This document shows positions 1 to 12,830 of a stretch of 64,000 bases of DNA, piece after piece. The first letter of the stretch is position 1. Every line of letters starts with the position of its first letter. Source of the DNA: Temnothorax longispinosus (taxonomy: Eukaryota; Arthropoda; Insecta; Hymenoptera; Formicidae). The DNA is taken from assembly GCF_030848805.1 (NCBI RefSeq), contig NC_092360.1, forward strand, positions 22,051,701-22,115,700, written 5' to 3'. Both the position numbers and the translations under genes were made by a program. Below the pieces are notes generated by a model that saw nothing but the letters and a program-made list of their open reading frames with translations, was not told the origin of the DNA and did no database searches.

Positions 1-3000
1 ATGTCTTAATATCACCAGCAGGCGAGTTAAAACGTTTTCGCGATTTGGAATAAACGTGGATTCCGTTCCGAGAAGCATGTTTCTTACAGAAATTTAGATC
101 AGTATAATTTAGATCATGCAATTTTACTTTTTAGCGTATAAACAAATTTTTATCAATTTTACACTTAAGTTCTTTAAGTAATTTAATGTCGATTTTTTCT
201 TTAACAGATTAAATACAATAAATACTATATGTTCTTGCATTATGGCAAATAGTATTGCGTTAATTATTTTTTAGTAATGCATATAAATAATAATAATATA
301 AAAAATATAAAACACAATTTTTATTCAAGCAAAATTAATTTCAAATTGTTCACTGAAACAATAGACCAAATTGATAAAATTATTTATTTACATTTCATAT
401 GCTTTATTCCAAATGTTTCATTTATATTGTCTAGAAATAAACATATTGAAATATAAGCATAAAATTATTCATTATTGTATTGTAGCAATCACACAATCAA
501 AACTATAGAATTTACAAATAATTACCCCAACTTCATTCCATTTATTGACGAATAAAGTTCAATATCTTATAGAAATTGGCGATAGTCTAAAAATTATTTG
601 GTGAAAATTGCCGAATACTAATATATTGTTATTGCACACATTTGCAATGATAAAAAGCGGAATATACCATTCGTAGATCGGATATATCAAGCTTTTCGTG
701 TCATTTAAAATGTAATCCCCTTTAATAATCCGCTTATTACGTACAATAAGCGCTACTTTACATTTATCCGTATTAAGTAAGTATTATTTTCGGGAAGTGT
801 TTCAAATTTTAGATTTCAAATATGACTTCTTTCTTAAGAGAAATTATTTAAACAAAACCAAGCGCGCGTAAACATCAACTTGTAAACACATAAATACATG
901 TATACGCATCTGTAACAGAACATTTGTAGTTCTTTTATCTAGTATATAGTAAAATATACAAAAGTCAAACATTCAATTATAACAGAAAAAATTAGAATCA
1001 AATAATAAACTAATTATTACAAATTTTTATGATTTATTTATTTTAAACTCATATTTTTTAAACTTTTTAAAAACAAATACTTTAGTCGCATTTACAAAAG
1101 TTTTATTAATCGGTATTAAAAATACAAATATTTTTGCACTTTTAAAATAGGAATTCGAGTAATTCCAGTGGAAATAAGAACAGCTTTATTCAGCTGCAGT
1201 CTTGCCGCTGTCTATCTTCCTTTAAAACAAAATTAGTTTCGACATTAGTTTAATAAAATCTTTCGTCTGATATATGCAAAAATTATGCTAGGGGTTGCCC
1301 GAAGCGAGTTTCAGACATCAAATGACAAAAATTTTTATCGGTATGCCAATAACGCAAATTTTCCTCTTTGCCTTTATTATAATCATAAATACTGGTATCA
1401 TAAAACGTCTTGTTTTTTTTGTGTATCGCTTTGTTATTTCGGACAGGCACGTATTATGCGCCGTCATAACGTTATTAATCATACAATAGAGAATAATTCT
1501 CTACTTGCAGCAGGTGTACCTGCATTAAAACCACTCTTCCTATGATCTGTGGGAGATTCGCCCCGCGCTCTTTTTTATCCCGCGCACTCCCGGTCCATTA
1601 GCCGATAGTTGACTTAATGCTGGCTCGATCATTCGATTACAGCGCGACGGGACTTTGCCACTCCGTTTTCGTCGCGAAAGTTTCGAGTTCCGCCTCCCGA
1701 TTAAGTTAAAATGCAATTTCCTTTCGCCCCCTCTGCCATCCCTACTGACGTACCATCGACGAAGACCGTCCGTGTTTCTCTCTCCGCCATTTCTTTCTTG
1801 CCATAACTCTTTACCTTTCCAGAACGAAGTCGCAAACTTTCGGTGCAATCACTAGCGAGGCTCTACGCTTATTGTTTTTTTACTGTGCGAAATGGGGCAG
1901 AAGGGGTCGTGCTCGCAACTAGATGAGGTCAATCAGCCACTGTACCCTATCAAATAAAACGTTCTCTTTTTGCTGCTGAATGATAACGAAGAAAAGAAAT
2001 GAGAGGGAAAAACTAGGAAAACGCAGCGGACCGGCTTCATTGCCGTCTTTTTTTTTATCTATGGGTTCTTTGGTCAATTTGTAATGGATTTCTCTGTAAC
2101 GAAAATGTTGAGGTTAAATTTTTTGTTATTCCAATAAATTCCTAAAAATAAAGAAATATAGAATGAAATTTATGTAATACAAACGTATACATGTTAATTT
2201 TTGAATAATTGTCAGAAAACTTTTCTTAATTTAACCAAAATTATCGCTTGCGGGTACTTAATAATGGAATTTTTTAATTAAAAGTTGTAACACAACTTGA
2301 TTAAGACAGAATCCTTAGATATTGGTTTATTGCGGGGTATTTCCATTTGAGGAATACAATTTAACTAAAAAATATCTAGTTGACTGTTGCGGAATCAGAA
2401 TAATTTTAAACATGGCGGCTATATGACAGAACAATCCTACGAAATATTCAATCAAAGAAGCGACGGAATGAATATTTATAACGCAAGAAGTAATGAAATA
2501 GTGCTCCTTCCCTCTGTCAAGTTTTATCGCGCGGAATCTTAAGACCGCAAAAGATCTCCAAGTGAGCAAAATCACAGAAGACAGATGACACATCGAAAGA
2601 ACTGCCCATGAACAAAAATAGAAGAAATATTATTACGCGGAATTATTATAAATATATGTGAGTTAAAATGAACAAAATATTTTGTCGAGTAAAAGGACAT
2701 AATAACCATTAATTAAGTAAAATTGAAGCTGTTAATATAATTTGTTCCAAAATCTTGTATTATTTGCGATGCGATTTATGCTCATAAAATGTAATATCGC
2801 AATTAGGGAGAATAATATGCTGTTGCAATTTTAAATAATTCGTGTTATTTTGAGATAACTAAATAACAAAAAGATTTAAAACAATTTATACTAATAGTAT
2901 GAATTTTAATTAATCGTTATTGTTTTTACGCAACATCAAAATATTTGTATCAAAATATCTATCTATTTGATTAAAAAGTGCAAAATAATTAGAAAATTTT

Positions 3001-3069
3001 GATTTTAAAAAAAAAGATTAACAACTTGTATTTTTGTATAATTAGTAATCACGGCGCTTTATAACTTAT
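1..3069. other. AT-rich non-coding stretch
   Basis: Both strands are broken by frequent stops and no coding signal is visible. Most of it is A/T-rich with A and T runs. The exception is about 1540-1860, which is CpG-richer and, at 1719-1830, strongly pyrimidine-rich on the plus strand. Opposing open frames of 102 and 66 codons there are explained by composition. I see no gene, RNA or mobile element. Confidence 0.5.
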
Positions 3070-3099
3070 TATTCTAACAATCTCACGATTGTTAGAATA
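3070..3099. repeat. Short perfect hairpin
   Basis: A 13-bp perfect inverted repeat (core ATTCTAACAATC) is separated by the 4-base loop TCAC. It resembles a stem-loop terminator in shape, but nothing upstream is transcribed as far as can be seen. It may be chance or the core of an eroded fold-back element. Confidence 0.6.
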
Positions 3100-4000
3100 C
3101 GATTACAGAATTAATCGAGCATTTACTCGACATGCGAGATGATCAAAACATCGATCAGAATTTCCGTCCTCAGCGGTAGTCATGTGCGAACTATATGACG
3201 ACACGCACGATAAGGTTTTGGGAAACGCGAGAGCTATAGGTGGGAATCCCTGGAAATTTATAACCTGCTGCAGCCGGTTTTTTAATGTCACACGCGTCGC
3301 GATTTACGCGCGAGTGCATGAAACCGAGCTACCGGTCGCTTGGTCCGCTGGTATAGTCGCCGCAGACACGTTGGGAATCATCAGGCTGGTTGCGCTATCG
3401 ATCTCCGATGCCGAGGCTATCGAGCGATTGCTTATCGCGCGCTCTCATCCCGACACCCACGCGAATCGCGAGCACATATTTTTTCTCATTCGTTGAATAT
3501 CGTCGACGCGATAATCATCGTCGGAATAGCAGAAAGTTCTGTAGTTGAATGCATGCAAGTGGAAATTTATTACAAAGCATACTTTGACTTGTCCACTCCT
3601 CGTGCCGGACATATTTCGTTCTTCCTCTCACCTTGATGTGCATTTCCCTTTCTGTTTCTCTTTTTAATTCTCATTATTCCAAATGAGTACCGGTGGTTGT
3701 GTGCTGCGTGCCAAGCTGTACCACACGAGTCACGCTTCATTTTATTGAAACACCATACCTTTCCATTCACGGATGGGCTGTCGGAAATTGCAGGTAAATT
3801 CTTTACGAGCGGCCGGCATGAAAGCTACAATTCAACGTTTCAACGAGACCCACCGCTTGGGAGGGTGGGAATGAGTCGTTACGAGAACGAGGAACAATGC
3901 GCGATTGCGAGAGAAAAAGGCATTTTCAGTGCTGTGCTGCGATTTTGCGAATGTTACTTCGATCGCGAGATGATGGACGCGAATACGTGAAAATTCCGCA
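3100..4000. other. CpG-richer block with a 104-codon open frame
   Basis: Base composition shifts to more GC and CpG here. An ATG-initiated frame at 3182-3496 on the plus strand runs 104 codons. A pyrimidine tract ending in CAG lies just upstream, near 3161-3172, and would serve as a splice acceptor. A CAG/GTAAAT donor-like sequence sits near 3791. I recognise no domain, and overlapping frames are also open, so this is at most a weak exon candidate. Confidence 0.25.
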
Positions 4001-4440
4001 TCAATAGTATCTTCAATTAGTATCGCAAAAAAATTCTTGATTCGATAACTTCATAATTCTTTAAAATTCATTTTCTGCATTACTTGTTGTTTGTAATATT
4101 CATATTTAACAACGGAAAGCGGACGAAATAGATAATATACAGATAATGCAAATAGATAATGAAATAATTAAGTTACCGAATACATTCATGCGTATAATAA
4201 ACACATTAACTCTATATTACTCGTGTTTTTTTTTATGTAATTACTCATGTCGGATATATTTTACACTCCAACATATTTCAAGTTTCATTGTTCTCTTTTA
4301 CGATTTTTAATTAAACAAAGATTGATAATATTCTTTTAGATAAAGATAAATATGAAATTCTTTCTTTAATTAACGAAACAATTTACAGCATTTGATCGAA
4401 AAAAAGATTTTATTTTGTGAATTTAGTAAATTTCTAATAA
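4001..4440. other. AT-rich non-coding spacer
   Basis: This is A/T-rich filler with no open frame and no repeat that I can see. It ends in TAA directly before the mobile element that starts at 4441. Confidence 0.5.
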
Positions 4441-4825
4441 GGCTGGGGTGTATATATGTTGCAGGCATAATATAAAATCAGGCATTTTACAAAAAGACGA
4501 CATAACGAGAGTTTTAGATAAGAAATAAGAGTTTATAAATGATTGTTGTACAATTATATAATAAAAAAGTTTGTAAATATATATATGCGTGAGCGGTGGA
4601 GGGGCTATACGCATACATGTGTACTATCTATACACACATATCAGCAAATTACTTCCCTTAGCATTGACATAAACTGATATATTTCTCAAATATTTAAGCG
4701 AAATCTAAATGATGCATTATAAATAGGTACACGCATAACGTTATGCCTGATTTTGGCCTAGGCATTTTATAAAATATGCCTGATTTTGTATTACCTATGC
4801 CTGCAACATATACATCCCACCCGAG
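4441..4825. mobile_element. MITE-like element with about 50-bp inverted ends
   Basis: The two ends are imperfect inverted repeats of about 50 bp. They share TGTTGCAGGCAT followed by AAAATCAGGCAT on opposite strands (4456-4487 and about 4768-4812). TAA precedes the left end (4438-4440) and follows the right end (4826-4828), as a 3-bp target duplication would. The right half repeats the motif GCCTGATTTTG and holds the 14-bp perfect palindrome GCATAACGTTATGC (4733-4746) and GCCTAGGC. There is no coding capacity. A TAA duplication is known from PIF/Harbinger elements, but membership is only a guess because the outermost bases of the two ends differ. Confidence 0.6.
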
Positions 4826-5099
4826 TAATGCAGGGTCAAGCGTTGACTACATATGGGAAACAGATATCGTGTCCCCCGGGAGAAATATATATAAGCCTTA
4901 ATATAACATAAAATATTTCCCTGTGATTATGCGCGGCATTAGGTAAATTAATTGTATGAATTAATTGTATTCTCGTAATTGTGTACTTATGTGTAGGCAA
5001 AAAGAAAATGCAAGAACGGAAGCGCAAGAGATGGGCCGTTAACGAGGCGAGCGCTTAAAAGGGCTTCAGATACTCCCTTAGCGTAAAAAAAAATAGAAA

Positions 5100-5560
5100 T
5101 TAGATTTTAAATGTAAAGCCTGCTTCTGTGGACCGAGCGGCTGGCCTTGACGAGACCGCCTCCTTTGACGAGGATGAAAAACGACGGACGAACACGCGCC
5201 GCGTGTACCGTTCTTTCCATTGCATTCTGCATGCAAAACACTTTTTAATTAATCCGCGAAATATGCAGTTTAGAGCGACCGGCGCGCGGCGCTGCGCGGC
5301 GCGGGGCCCTCCGCCGGCTCTCGCGTCTAATGGTAATGGAATTTCAATTAGAGTTTGCATTCTTTATGGACGAACGCGGAAATGAACAAACATCGGCCGA
5401 TAGCGATGAGCATCAAAGCGTGCAGCGAGCGGCTGTTACGCCCGCATTTAATTAGCTCCTTGCTGCGATATCGAGTATCGAGCGGGTTGCACTTTCGGCA
5501 CGGCGACGACCGGACACCACAACCGGCTGCGTTATCGCGTTAATTACCGGAGTGATGGAG
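5100..5560. promoter_or_regulatory. CpG-dense island with homeodomain-type cores
   Basis: A CpG-dense block (densest at 5278-5330) is interspersed with TTAATTAAT (5246), CAATTAG (5345), ATTTAATTAG (5446) and GTTAATTACC (5539). The sequence shows only this composition and these cores. Clusters of TAATTA sites inside CpG islands are typical of insect developmental enhancers, so a regulatory role is inference. Open frames of 60 to 86 codons on both strands follow from the lack of stops in GC-rich DNA. Confidence 0.25.
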
Positions 5561-7412
5561 TGGTAACACGCCAAACAAAAAATACGATTTTTTTTCCATT
5601 TGAACGTTTTTTCAATGTTTCTAAAATTTAATTATTACGCGTGCCATATTTCTTTTAAAAATAAACGTCGATTTATTTTTAAAACTGAATTAGCATCTTT
5701 TATTCTTAATTTTCAATATTATTTATTTTGACGATTAAAACTCTAAAATGGGAATTTTATTATAATTCACTTTTAAAATTGTATATACCTAGTATAAATT
5801 TTATCCAATTTATTTAACTGTAATATTTTATTTATGTACAAGCAAAATAAGGAAGAGGGGGGGAGAAATCCTTAATTTAATATATAATTTAACATTGCAA
5901 AATGGCTATGATTCACAAAATTCATCATATTGTCTATGATTTTCATGGCATGTTACCGGTTTAGAAAAGATTTATCTTTACTTTCTATTATCCTCGTGCG
6001 TGCGTAAGAAGACCACGGGGCGTGATTTTGTACTATGGATGCGTAATTACGGCAACGACACGCATGATGCGTTGTAACATCAACAAATGTTTAATCGGCA
6101 CGCTCTACGTGGGTGCGAGAGCCGCTCGATCGGCGCGGTATCGAAATTTCGTCAGATTTCAGCAACCGGGCCGATGATTCGCTGCCAATATCAATGCTCG
6201 GCAGTTCAATTAATTTTCAGCTAAGCGTATGAATTATATCGAATGCGCAGCAACGACCGCTGCATTTGTCGTGTCGATGGCTTCCCAATTAACACCCCGC
6301 TTTAATAACACAGACTATACGTTTGGTATCATACTTTTTAATATTCTAATTCAATTAATTTCAATTACCACAATGTTTAACGTCAAAAATCAAACAATTC
6401 TAAGCAAGGAATCTGTCATTAAGAGCAAGAGTGCTACTCTTTTCTGACGCGTCTTGCGTTTGCAATACTTGCATTATTTTCAAACTAACTGTAATTATAT
6501 TAAAAAATCTGTTTTGTGTCTAAAGTGTCGCAAAAGTTTTATATATTATGTATATATATTATGTACATATATCACTTTATATGTAATTATACGTTCGTAT
6601 ATTACACACACATATATATGTATGTATTGTATGTATATTATGTATGCATATGTATATAAAACAATACATATAAATTATTATGATTCTATTAATCTGTTCT
6701 TTATGTTCGTCAAACATTAAATGATTGTTATAACAAAAATCGTATCAGCGGTATGAGCCGAAAGTATCGTACAGAAAATTTAACAAGGTGGAGAGATATA
6801 CATTATAGAAGCAGTGTGAATAATCGGTCGCGCTTAACCGATCATCGAAATCTCTTCTCACGTAACGCAGCGGACTGATCGATTACAAGGCTAAAGAATT
6901 AATCAAGCAATTATCTTTGTATACTCGACGGTGGTATTGATATTGAAAGCCATAATTACAACAACAGGAATGGAACATTTTCCTGATGAAAGATCGATCG
7001 GGACCGGTTCATTTCACGGCGGTTCGATATTTCGTTTCGCAATAACATCGGGCAGTGCCTCTTTGTCAAACGACGATGAATGCCGCAACTTGTCGTAATT
7101 ACGCGCCGCGCGCAAACGTGTTTATCGTCCCTTGTCACATTTCGCGAACGGTCGAACGCATTCGTTCATTTAATTAAAAAAACTGATGTGACACGCTCGA
7201 AAACGCAACTGTCTACATTTTTATCGATGTGATGTACCGAACACTACAGACCGAAACCAATCTGTCGCTGCTATAAACCATATAAGCGCGTTCCATTAAG
7301 CGGTATCAAAGTTTAAAAACAGCTCAATAAAAAACATTTAATGAAGCTCTTCTTTTATATCCATTATAAAAATAATGTCCAATTTATGCATTCCTCTTAA
7401 GTCAACTCATGT
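5561..7412. other. AT-rich non-coding stretch with minor CpG patches
   Basis: This is mostly A/T-rich filler. A short G run lies at about 5856-5863. A CpG-richer patch at about 5995-6300 includes TTCAATTAATTTTCAGC near 6205. A second patch lies at about 6955-7200. There is no coding signal. Confidence 0.45.
6541..6660. repeat. Cryptic TA/TG simple repeat
   Basis: About 120 bases consist almost only of TATA, TATG and TGTA words, with a short ACACACAC patch near 6605. The 88-codon plus-strand frame across it (rich in Tyr, Ile and Met) is a low-complexity artefact. Confidence 0.7.
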
Positions 7413-7417
7413 CCTAG

Positions 7418-7560
7418 GCCGGTATTCATAGTCGATTCTTATATTTAAGACCATCTTAAGTACAATCTCAAGATGTCATTAACCAATCACAGAGCCGTAT
7501 CAGCATCTTAAGATATTACTTAAGACGGTCTTGAAATAAGATCTGATTATGAATACCGGC
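7418..7560. mobile_element. 143-bp MITE, near-perfect palindrome
   Basis: The ends are GCCGGTATTCATA and its complement. The inverted arms extend about 58 bp each with scattered mismatches and share AAGACC, TCTTAAG and AAGATG blocks, leaving a core of about 25 bp. CCTAG is directly repeated immediately outside both ends (7413-7417 and 7561-7565), a clean 5-bp target duplication. The element is non-coding. Its superfamily cannot be named from the sequence alone. No other copy was noticed in this window. Confidence 0.85.
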
Positions 7561-7565
7561 CCTAG

Positions 7566-9590
7566 ATTTTATTTTTAAAACTGAGTATACATCTTATTAA
7601 AGAAGATTGATTTATATTTTTCAACTTGACTTTTGAATGCGATTTCAATAAGATTAAATTTATTTATTTCTTATCTGACAATTTATCTTTAAATTTATTT
7701 ATTATTATATTACATATATTTTTTATTGTAATATAATAATTAATATTAATAAAGATAATATAAAATCATTTTTCGCGTTGAAAAGTGGCATGAATAATGC
7801 AATTAGAGAAATAATTACACGATATCACATTTCCGCATTTCATTCGGTTAAATCTCTTGTTTACGGCTAATATGATTTTTACATCTTAATCGACATTGAA
7901 TGATACATGAAAAACTAATTATCGCGGTACGAAATGAATCCATATATACTGCACAGCCCATTGACATGCTGTAACTATTAACGTTTCACGTGAATGTTTT
8001 ACATGGAGATACATCCGAAATATATGTCACGCAGCACGCAATTATATAATATAGTGCAATAAAAAGTTTGCGGGCAACACATAGGTACACATACAGGCAC
8101 AATAAACGATAGAGTTACGACGACGCGTGCATAGATAAAATCTGCATCGCACCGTTTTATTCATCGAACCGCGCGCGCGTTTCGAAGCGGATCAATATTT
8201 TAAGGACAGTAAATCATGATGACTGCGTTATGAATCATTATAATTTTATGGCATCGCGTCACCGCAGATTTTGATCGAGATCTTAATGTATGCATTCACA
8301 AATTACATTTCCATTTCCTTTACTACTTCTAACGTATCTCTGATGGCAATAGTTATATAGAGTTTATAGACCATTACCATTCTGTCATATGTATCAGTTG
8401 AAATAAAACATGGCACATCTTATTGAGTAAAGTATTATAAAACTAAAACGTATATAAGTAAACAGGATTTGAATATTGAGGCTCAATATTTTTGCGACTG
8501 GAAAACTTTTCCGATTTTGTCTCTCGATTCTTTTTCGTCATTACAACGCAGTCGAATATTTCCGGTACAGAGAATAATAAGTTTCTTATTTTACACAAAA
8601 TGTATGACTTTTTAACAATTGGCTTCTGGAGCATAGTCGACCCACCCAGTCATAGTAACTCGAAATAGGAGAAGTCGCGGAAACGGGCGAATAGTTTCGT
8701 GTTTTTTCGTTTCAGTTACGTGCCGCACAATTCCTGCGGTCTCATAAATCTCTCTCGCCCTACGTCGGCTATACGGCGTCCAGTGTAATCGTCCATTACG
8801 TACTAGACTCTCGTCGAACGACGACGGTATCTCCATTTGTTCTTTCCGTAAGTATATATCGGGTGTATCGCCAAGAGAGTCTCGTCGTTTCTTCGTTTCC
8901 GAGTTCATTCGGCCAGTAAGGATAGAGAATGACATGTATCGTACCCCCTTTCTTTCTTTTCGCGGCAATCGCGGCAAAATAAGGGAAGAGACGTACATTG
9001 TAAATGTGCGACACTATTTCGTTTCGACTAGAGTCTTCTTCGTATTATTGGACATGTTCGAAGAACCGTTGTATACTTTGTATGTTAGATATATCTGATA
9101 CGTTGAAAAATATCTTCTTTATAAATATTTCAATCAATTTAATATATACGCAAAATAAATTAAATTTTATTCTTATTTTTCGAATGATTAACTTCAACTG
9201 CTGCATCCTCTATTTCTCTGAAATTGAAAGTATAAGATATAAAATACTTTTTTCAGACATTCTGGAAGAATATCTATTCTCGATATGTGATCCATTTATA
9301 GATAGTCTCCGTTCAAGTATGAAGTATGAACGATAAAAATCACAACAAAATTTTGAAAACTTCTGAACGTAACTTTGTATTCTGAATATTTACTGCGTAA
9401 AAAAGTAAATTCATCGTTAAATGCAAATTTTGTTAGTAAAATTATAACGCAAGAAGTTACAAAATAAACCAAATTGAATGATATATAATATTATCGATTT
9501 CTTAATATTCTTTCCCTTTTTTCTTTGTTTTTCTTATCATACTTGATTTTTTGTTCTGCAGTGTTATTTATTGATTTAGTTATCTATCAT
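7566..9590. other. Non-coding stretch with one 128-codon open frame
   Basis: This is A/T-rich at both ends with a more balanced block at about 8600-9060. In that block an ATG-initiated minus-strand frame (8998 to 8612) runs 128 codons, overlapped by a second open minus-strand frame. The protein is basic and Arg/Thr-rich, with no domain, signal peptide or repeat that I recognise. The frame could occur by chance, so it is not listed as a gene. Confidence 0.3.
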
Positions 9591-9599
9591 CATTACATG

Positions 9600-10330
9600 T
9601 AAAAGGGGGATTTATATTTTATAAATATCAATTTAATTGAACGACAGTTCAACTCGGTGAAAGGGGAAGGTATAAGTAGAGTCAGTCCCTTCAAAGGCCA
9701 TCTTATCTTCTCGCAGCGTCTCAGCAGACATGAATATCGATATGATCTCTCGTGGTACGCGGAACACGAGTGAAGAACTTGTGTTGAAAATTCCTCTAAA
9801 AATTTAATCCACCGGCCGGGGCCGGGAGAACGGTGGCAGCGGAACGCGAAGAATAGCGGGACTACATTAATTAGACCCACAATTACGGTAATGGGAGAGT
9901 TCGTGCGTTGCAATTATCGCAGCGCCACGAAGGCAGTTAATTAAGAGAAATTCAATTAAGCCCTTTCGGCCACGCGAGCGAGCGTTCGCGGTGAACGAGA
10001 GAGGAGGCGCAGCCCGCGCGGTGCGAGCTTGCGCGCGCGATGCGAGTTTGCAGCGCGCGTGTCGTCCACGAAGGTGATTTTCCCGCGAGAAAATCCGTTT
10101 CTCCCCCTTTTTTACAGCTCCCATCGTCCCACGTAGCGTCGTTAATTCCACGCTGATTCGATTGGCATGCCGCTTGTCCAACGCGGATTTTTTTTCGTCG
10201 TTTCGATGAAGAAATGCGGACGGGAGGGAAAACAAGCGGTTTTGCGGTGATTTTCGGATATTGTTGAAACGGTCGGTTTGTTCCAGATGTCAAAAAAAGC
10301 GGGCAACCAACCGGAAGAAACGCTCCACCG
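9600..10330. promoter_or_regulatory. CpG island bordered by ATTA cores
   Basis: About 9850-9960 carries a run of homeodomain-like cores (ATTAATTAG, CAATTACGG, GCAATTATC, TTAATTAAG, CAATTAAG). It leads into a very CpG-dense core at 9965-10080 with repeated GCGCGC words. Minus-strand frames of 122 and 168 codons overlap each other here, as expected of stop-poor GC-rich DNA. An enhancer or promoter role is inference. Confidence 0.3.
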
Positions 10331-12120
10331 ATAATGATCCTTTCTTGTATGTATAAAATATTGGCGCGTGTGTAGGTAATACTGGAAGATCGTAATATTA
10401 TACAACTTGTGTGTATCAATACAAATTTAATTATTATATTGTGGCGGTTATAATGCATTTACAAACGTATGGGCTTTAAAATGTTACCATATAAACAGAA
10501 ACGATATTTTGATAAATAATGGCGCAATTTTATTTTATACTAGATATAAAATTTTAAAAGCAAAAAAAAAATCATGAAAGCGTGTTGCTTTTAGTAGATT
10601 GAACAGAACCATTGGACTAGACGTCATTACAAATACATGACTACTGCAGGGTTTATTTTTATATTCTTTTCTTTTATCTAAAAAAATAATATAATTACAT
10701 TACATAAATATAATTATAATACACTAATATAATTATTATATTATGCTAATATCATAATATTACATTATTCGTTAAAACAGGAGAATATGACGTTACCGAG
10801 TTTTTGTAATTATTCATGACGTTAAACACAAAATTATATGTATGTATAGTTTCATAGCCAATTGTGATCGAGCTTTTATTTTTTAATTTCAATTTTAGTT
10901 TATCCTCAACATTAAAGTCTTATATTTTGAACGAAGGAAAATCGAGTCGCGCGTGTGTGCAGCTTATATAGTTGAAATAGTCTTTTCATTTGAGGGTAGT
11001 CAAATAAACCGACGGTGGCCGCGTCTGTCTAGGTCCGTACAAAGTCGCATGTTTATTGCAGCTTCACTAAATTTACAGATATTTTGTGACTCGAGGGATG
11101 TTAAAACCGACGACATATTTCTGATGCCGAAACAATCGCAAAACGAAAGTAACAAACTGCTCATTCGTATCATGTAATGGGGAATGTCATTCGCGACGGA
11201 GCCATCACCGGAGTTGTTTCCGTGTAACTAATTTTGCCGTTTACGAAAACGCGAGCGTCAGCTTGCATTGGCATCGAAACGTGAACGTTACCTTAGATGA
11301 CCTGGGCATTTGCGCGGGCAAACGTGGAACTCTGGGGACGCAAACAGCGAGCACAGACCAAAACTAACCACCATTGGTAATTCCATCGGTGTATTCGATA
11401 ACAAGAGATGATGTCAATAAAAGATAAACGCTTTGTCTCAGTATAATATATTTAAAAAAAGTCTTTTTGCGTGATGTCAGAGAATTCATATAACTGAATT
11501 TATGAAGATTTTTTTTCTATGACATTTAAAAAATCTCTTTTGCCTTAATTGAATCTTTTCTTTAACAAAATATTGGCAATCTAAGTTTTTAAGTTTTTAT
11601 TCCATCGGAGTAAATAACGTGTAATTTATACACATTGTATAATTGAAGTACTGATCAAATAAAAAATTAATGTTGAACGTAATTCTTTCTTTCTTCTCTC
11701 TTCTCTTTATGTCTCTCAAAGGAATAAGAAGCATATGTACAATTATATATGAGTTTCTTCGAGATAGACTCCATTTGCTCGCACGAATTCATTTCTTCTT
11801 CCAGGTTTCTTAATACTGCCAAAAGTTTTAGTGTACACTTGGAGAAACTCGCTCTCTGAGAAATTCTCGAATTAACTTTGTAACAGAAAACACTAAATGC
11901 ACTATGTCAAGTCTTCATGTTCCATACTGAATTGTAAACATCCGACAATGCTGCAAAAGCTGAAAGAAAGATCATTTTAACTTTTCTGTCGGAGCTTGTG
12001 GGCTTATTAAAATTTTGTGAATAAATTTTCTCTTTGTAATGTCCACTACTTTTTAACCGAGATATTTAACAGTTTTATATAGCTTTTACATAGACATATT
12101 TACGTATACAAATTTAACAC
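10331..12120. other. AT-rich non-coding stretch
   Basis: A/T-rich words dominate, with a (TAATATAAT)-like patch at 10670-10770. A CpG-richer patch lies at about 11180-11360. There is no gene and no clear repeat. Confidence 0.45.
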
Positions 12121-12176
12121 TAATGAATTAATCAATTTTCCTCGTCAAATGCAACTCTAAACGTCATCTTACGCTG

Positions 12177-12730
12177 TCAGGGAAGTGTAAACGTTGCCTC
12201 GTCGGATAAATCTGCCTGAAGTGCAATGATGATACTCGTGACAGACACAAACGTCTTGTTAACGTCAAGCATGACACGAAACGCGCTCACGGCGGCGATA
12301 TGCAACTTGACAAAGTCAGTTTGCACAGATACGAGTGTAAAATATGACTTCTGCATTTGGACCTTGGCGCAGGACAAACATTGATTAGAGCACGGCTTGA
12401 AATCCGCGTTTATCGCGACCGTATGTTCTCTCAGCTGCGCTGTATCAGTTCTATTATCACTTTGAAATAGTAAATTTAATTAAGTATGCAGAACCCGCTG
12501 ACTTGACAACAATCAAAACGGTGCGGCATTACACTTATGCAAAATACACGCGAGTAAATTCCGTTTAATAATACCTATATCATCGCTACCTCGAGCAAAA
12601 GTCTGTTTCCCTTGTTTAATTTCCATGAGCAGACACGCGTCTTGCACTCGCGATTGCGTGACAATGTAAACGTCGCGTTATCAGAATAATGAAAGGCGGA
12701 TGTAAGACTCAAATGGCCCGTTAATATGAG
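12177..12730. repeat. Degenerate repeated block
   Basis: Read on the minus strand, a segment containing GAGGCAACGTTTACACTTCC (about 12180-12200) and one containing AACGCGACGTTTACATTGTC (about 12659-12679) align over roughly 60 bp, with CATT...CTT...GAT preceding each. Further ACGTTTGTGTCTGTCACGAG-type words at 12238-12257 suggest more eroded copies. Two minus-strand open frames of 66 and 80 codons share a Ser-Asp-x-Ala-Thr-Phe-Thr-Leu stretch because of this repetition. I do not claim they are coding. Confidence 0.35.
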
Positions 12731-12830
12731 GCGTGACGTGAAATAAACACCCACGATGGATGATCGCTCCGATGTTCTCGAAGAAGAAAAAAGAGAAATA
12801 ATAGGGTTGCCTGGCAAGCTTCGTTAGACG

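Noticed and set aside
9952..10458. 168-codon minus-strand frame
   Set aside because: CpG-dense, stop-poor DNA. A second open frame overlaps it on the same strand, and it shows no domain or codon signal.
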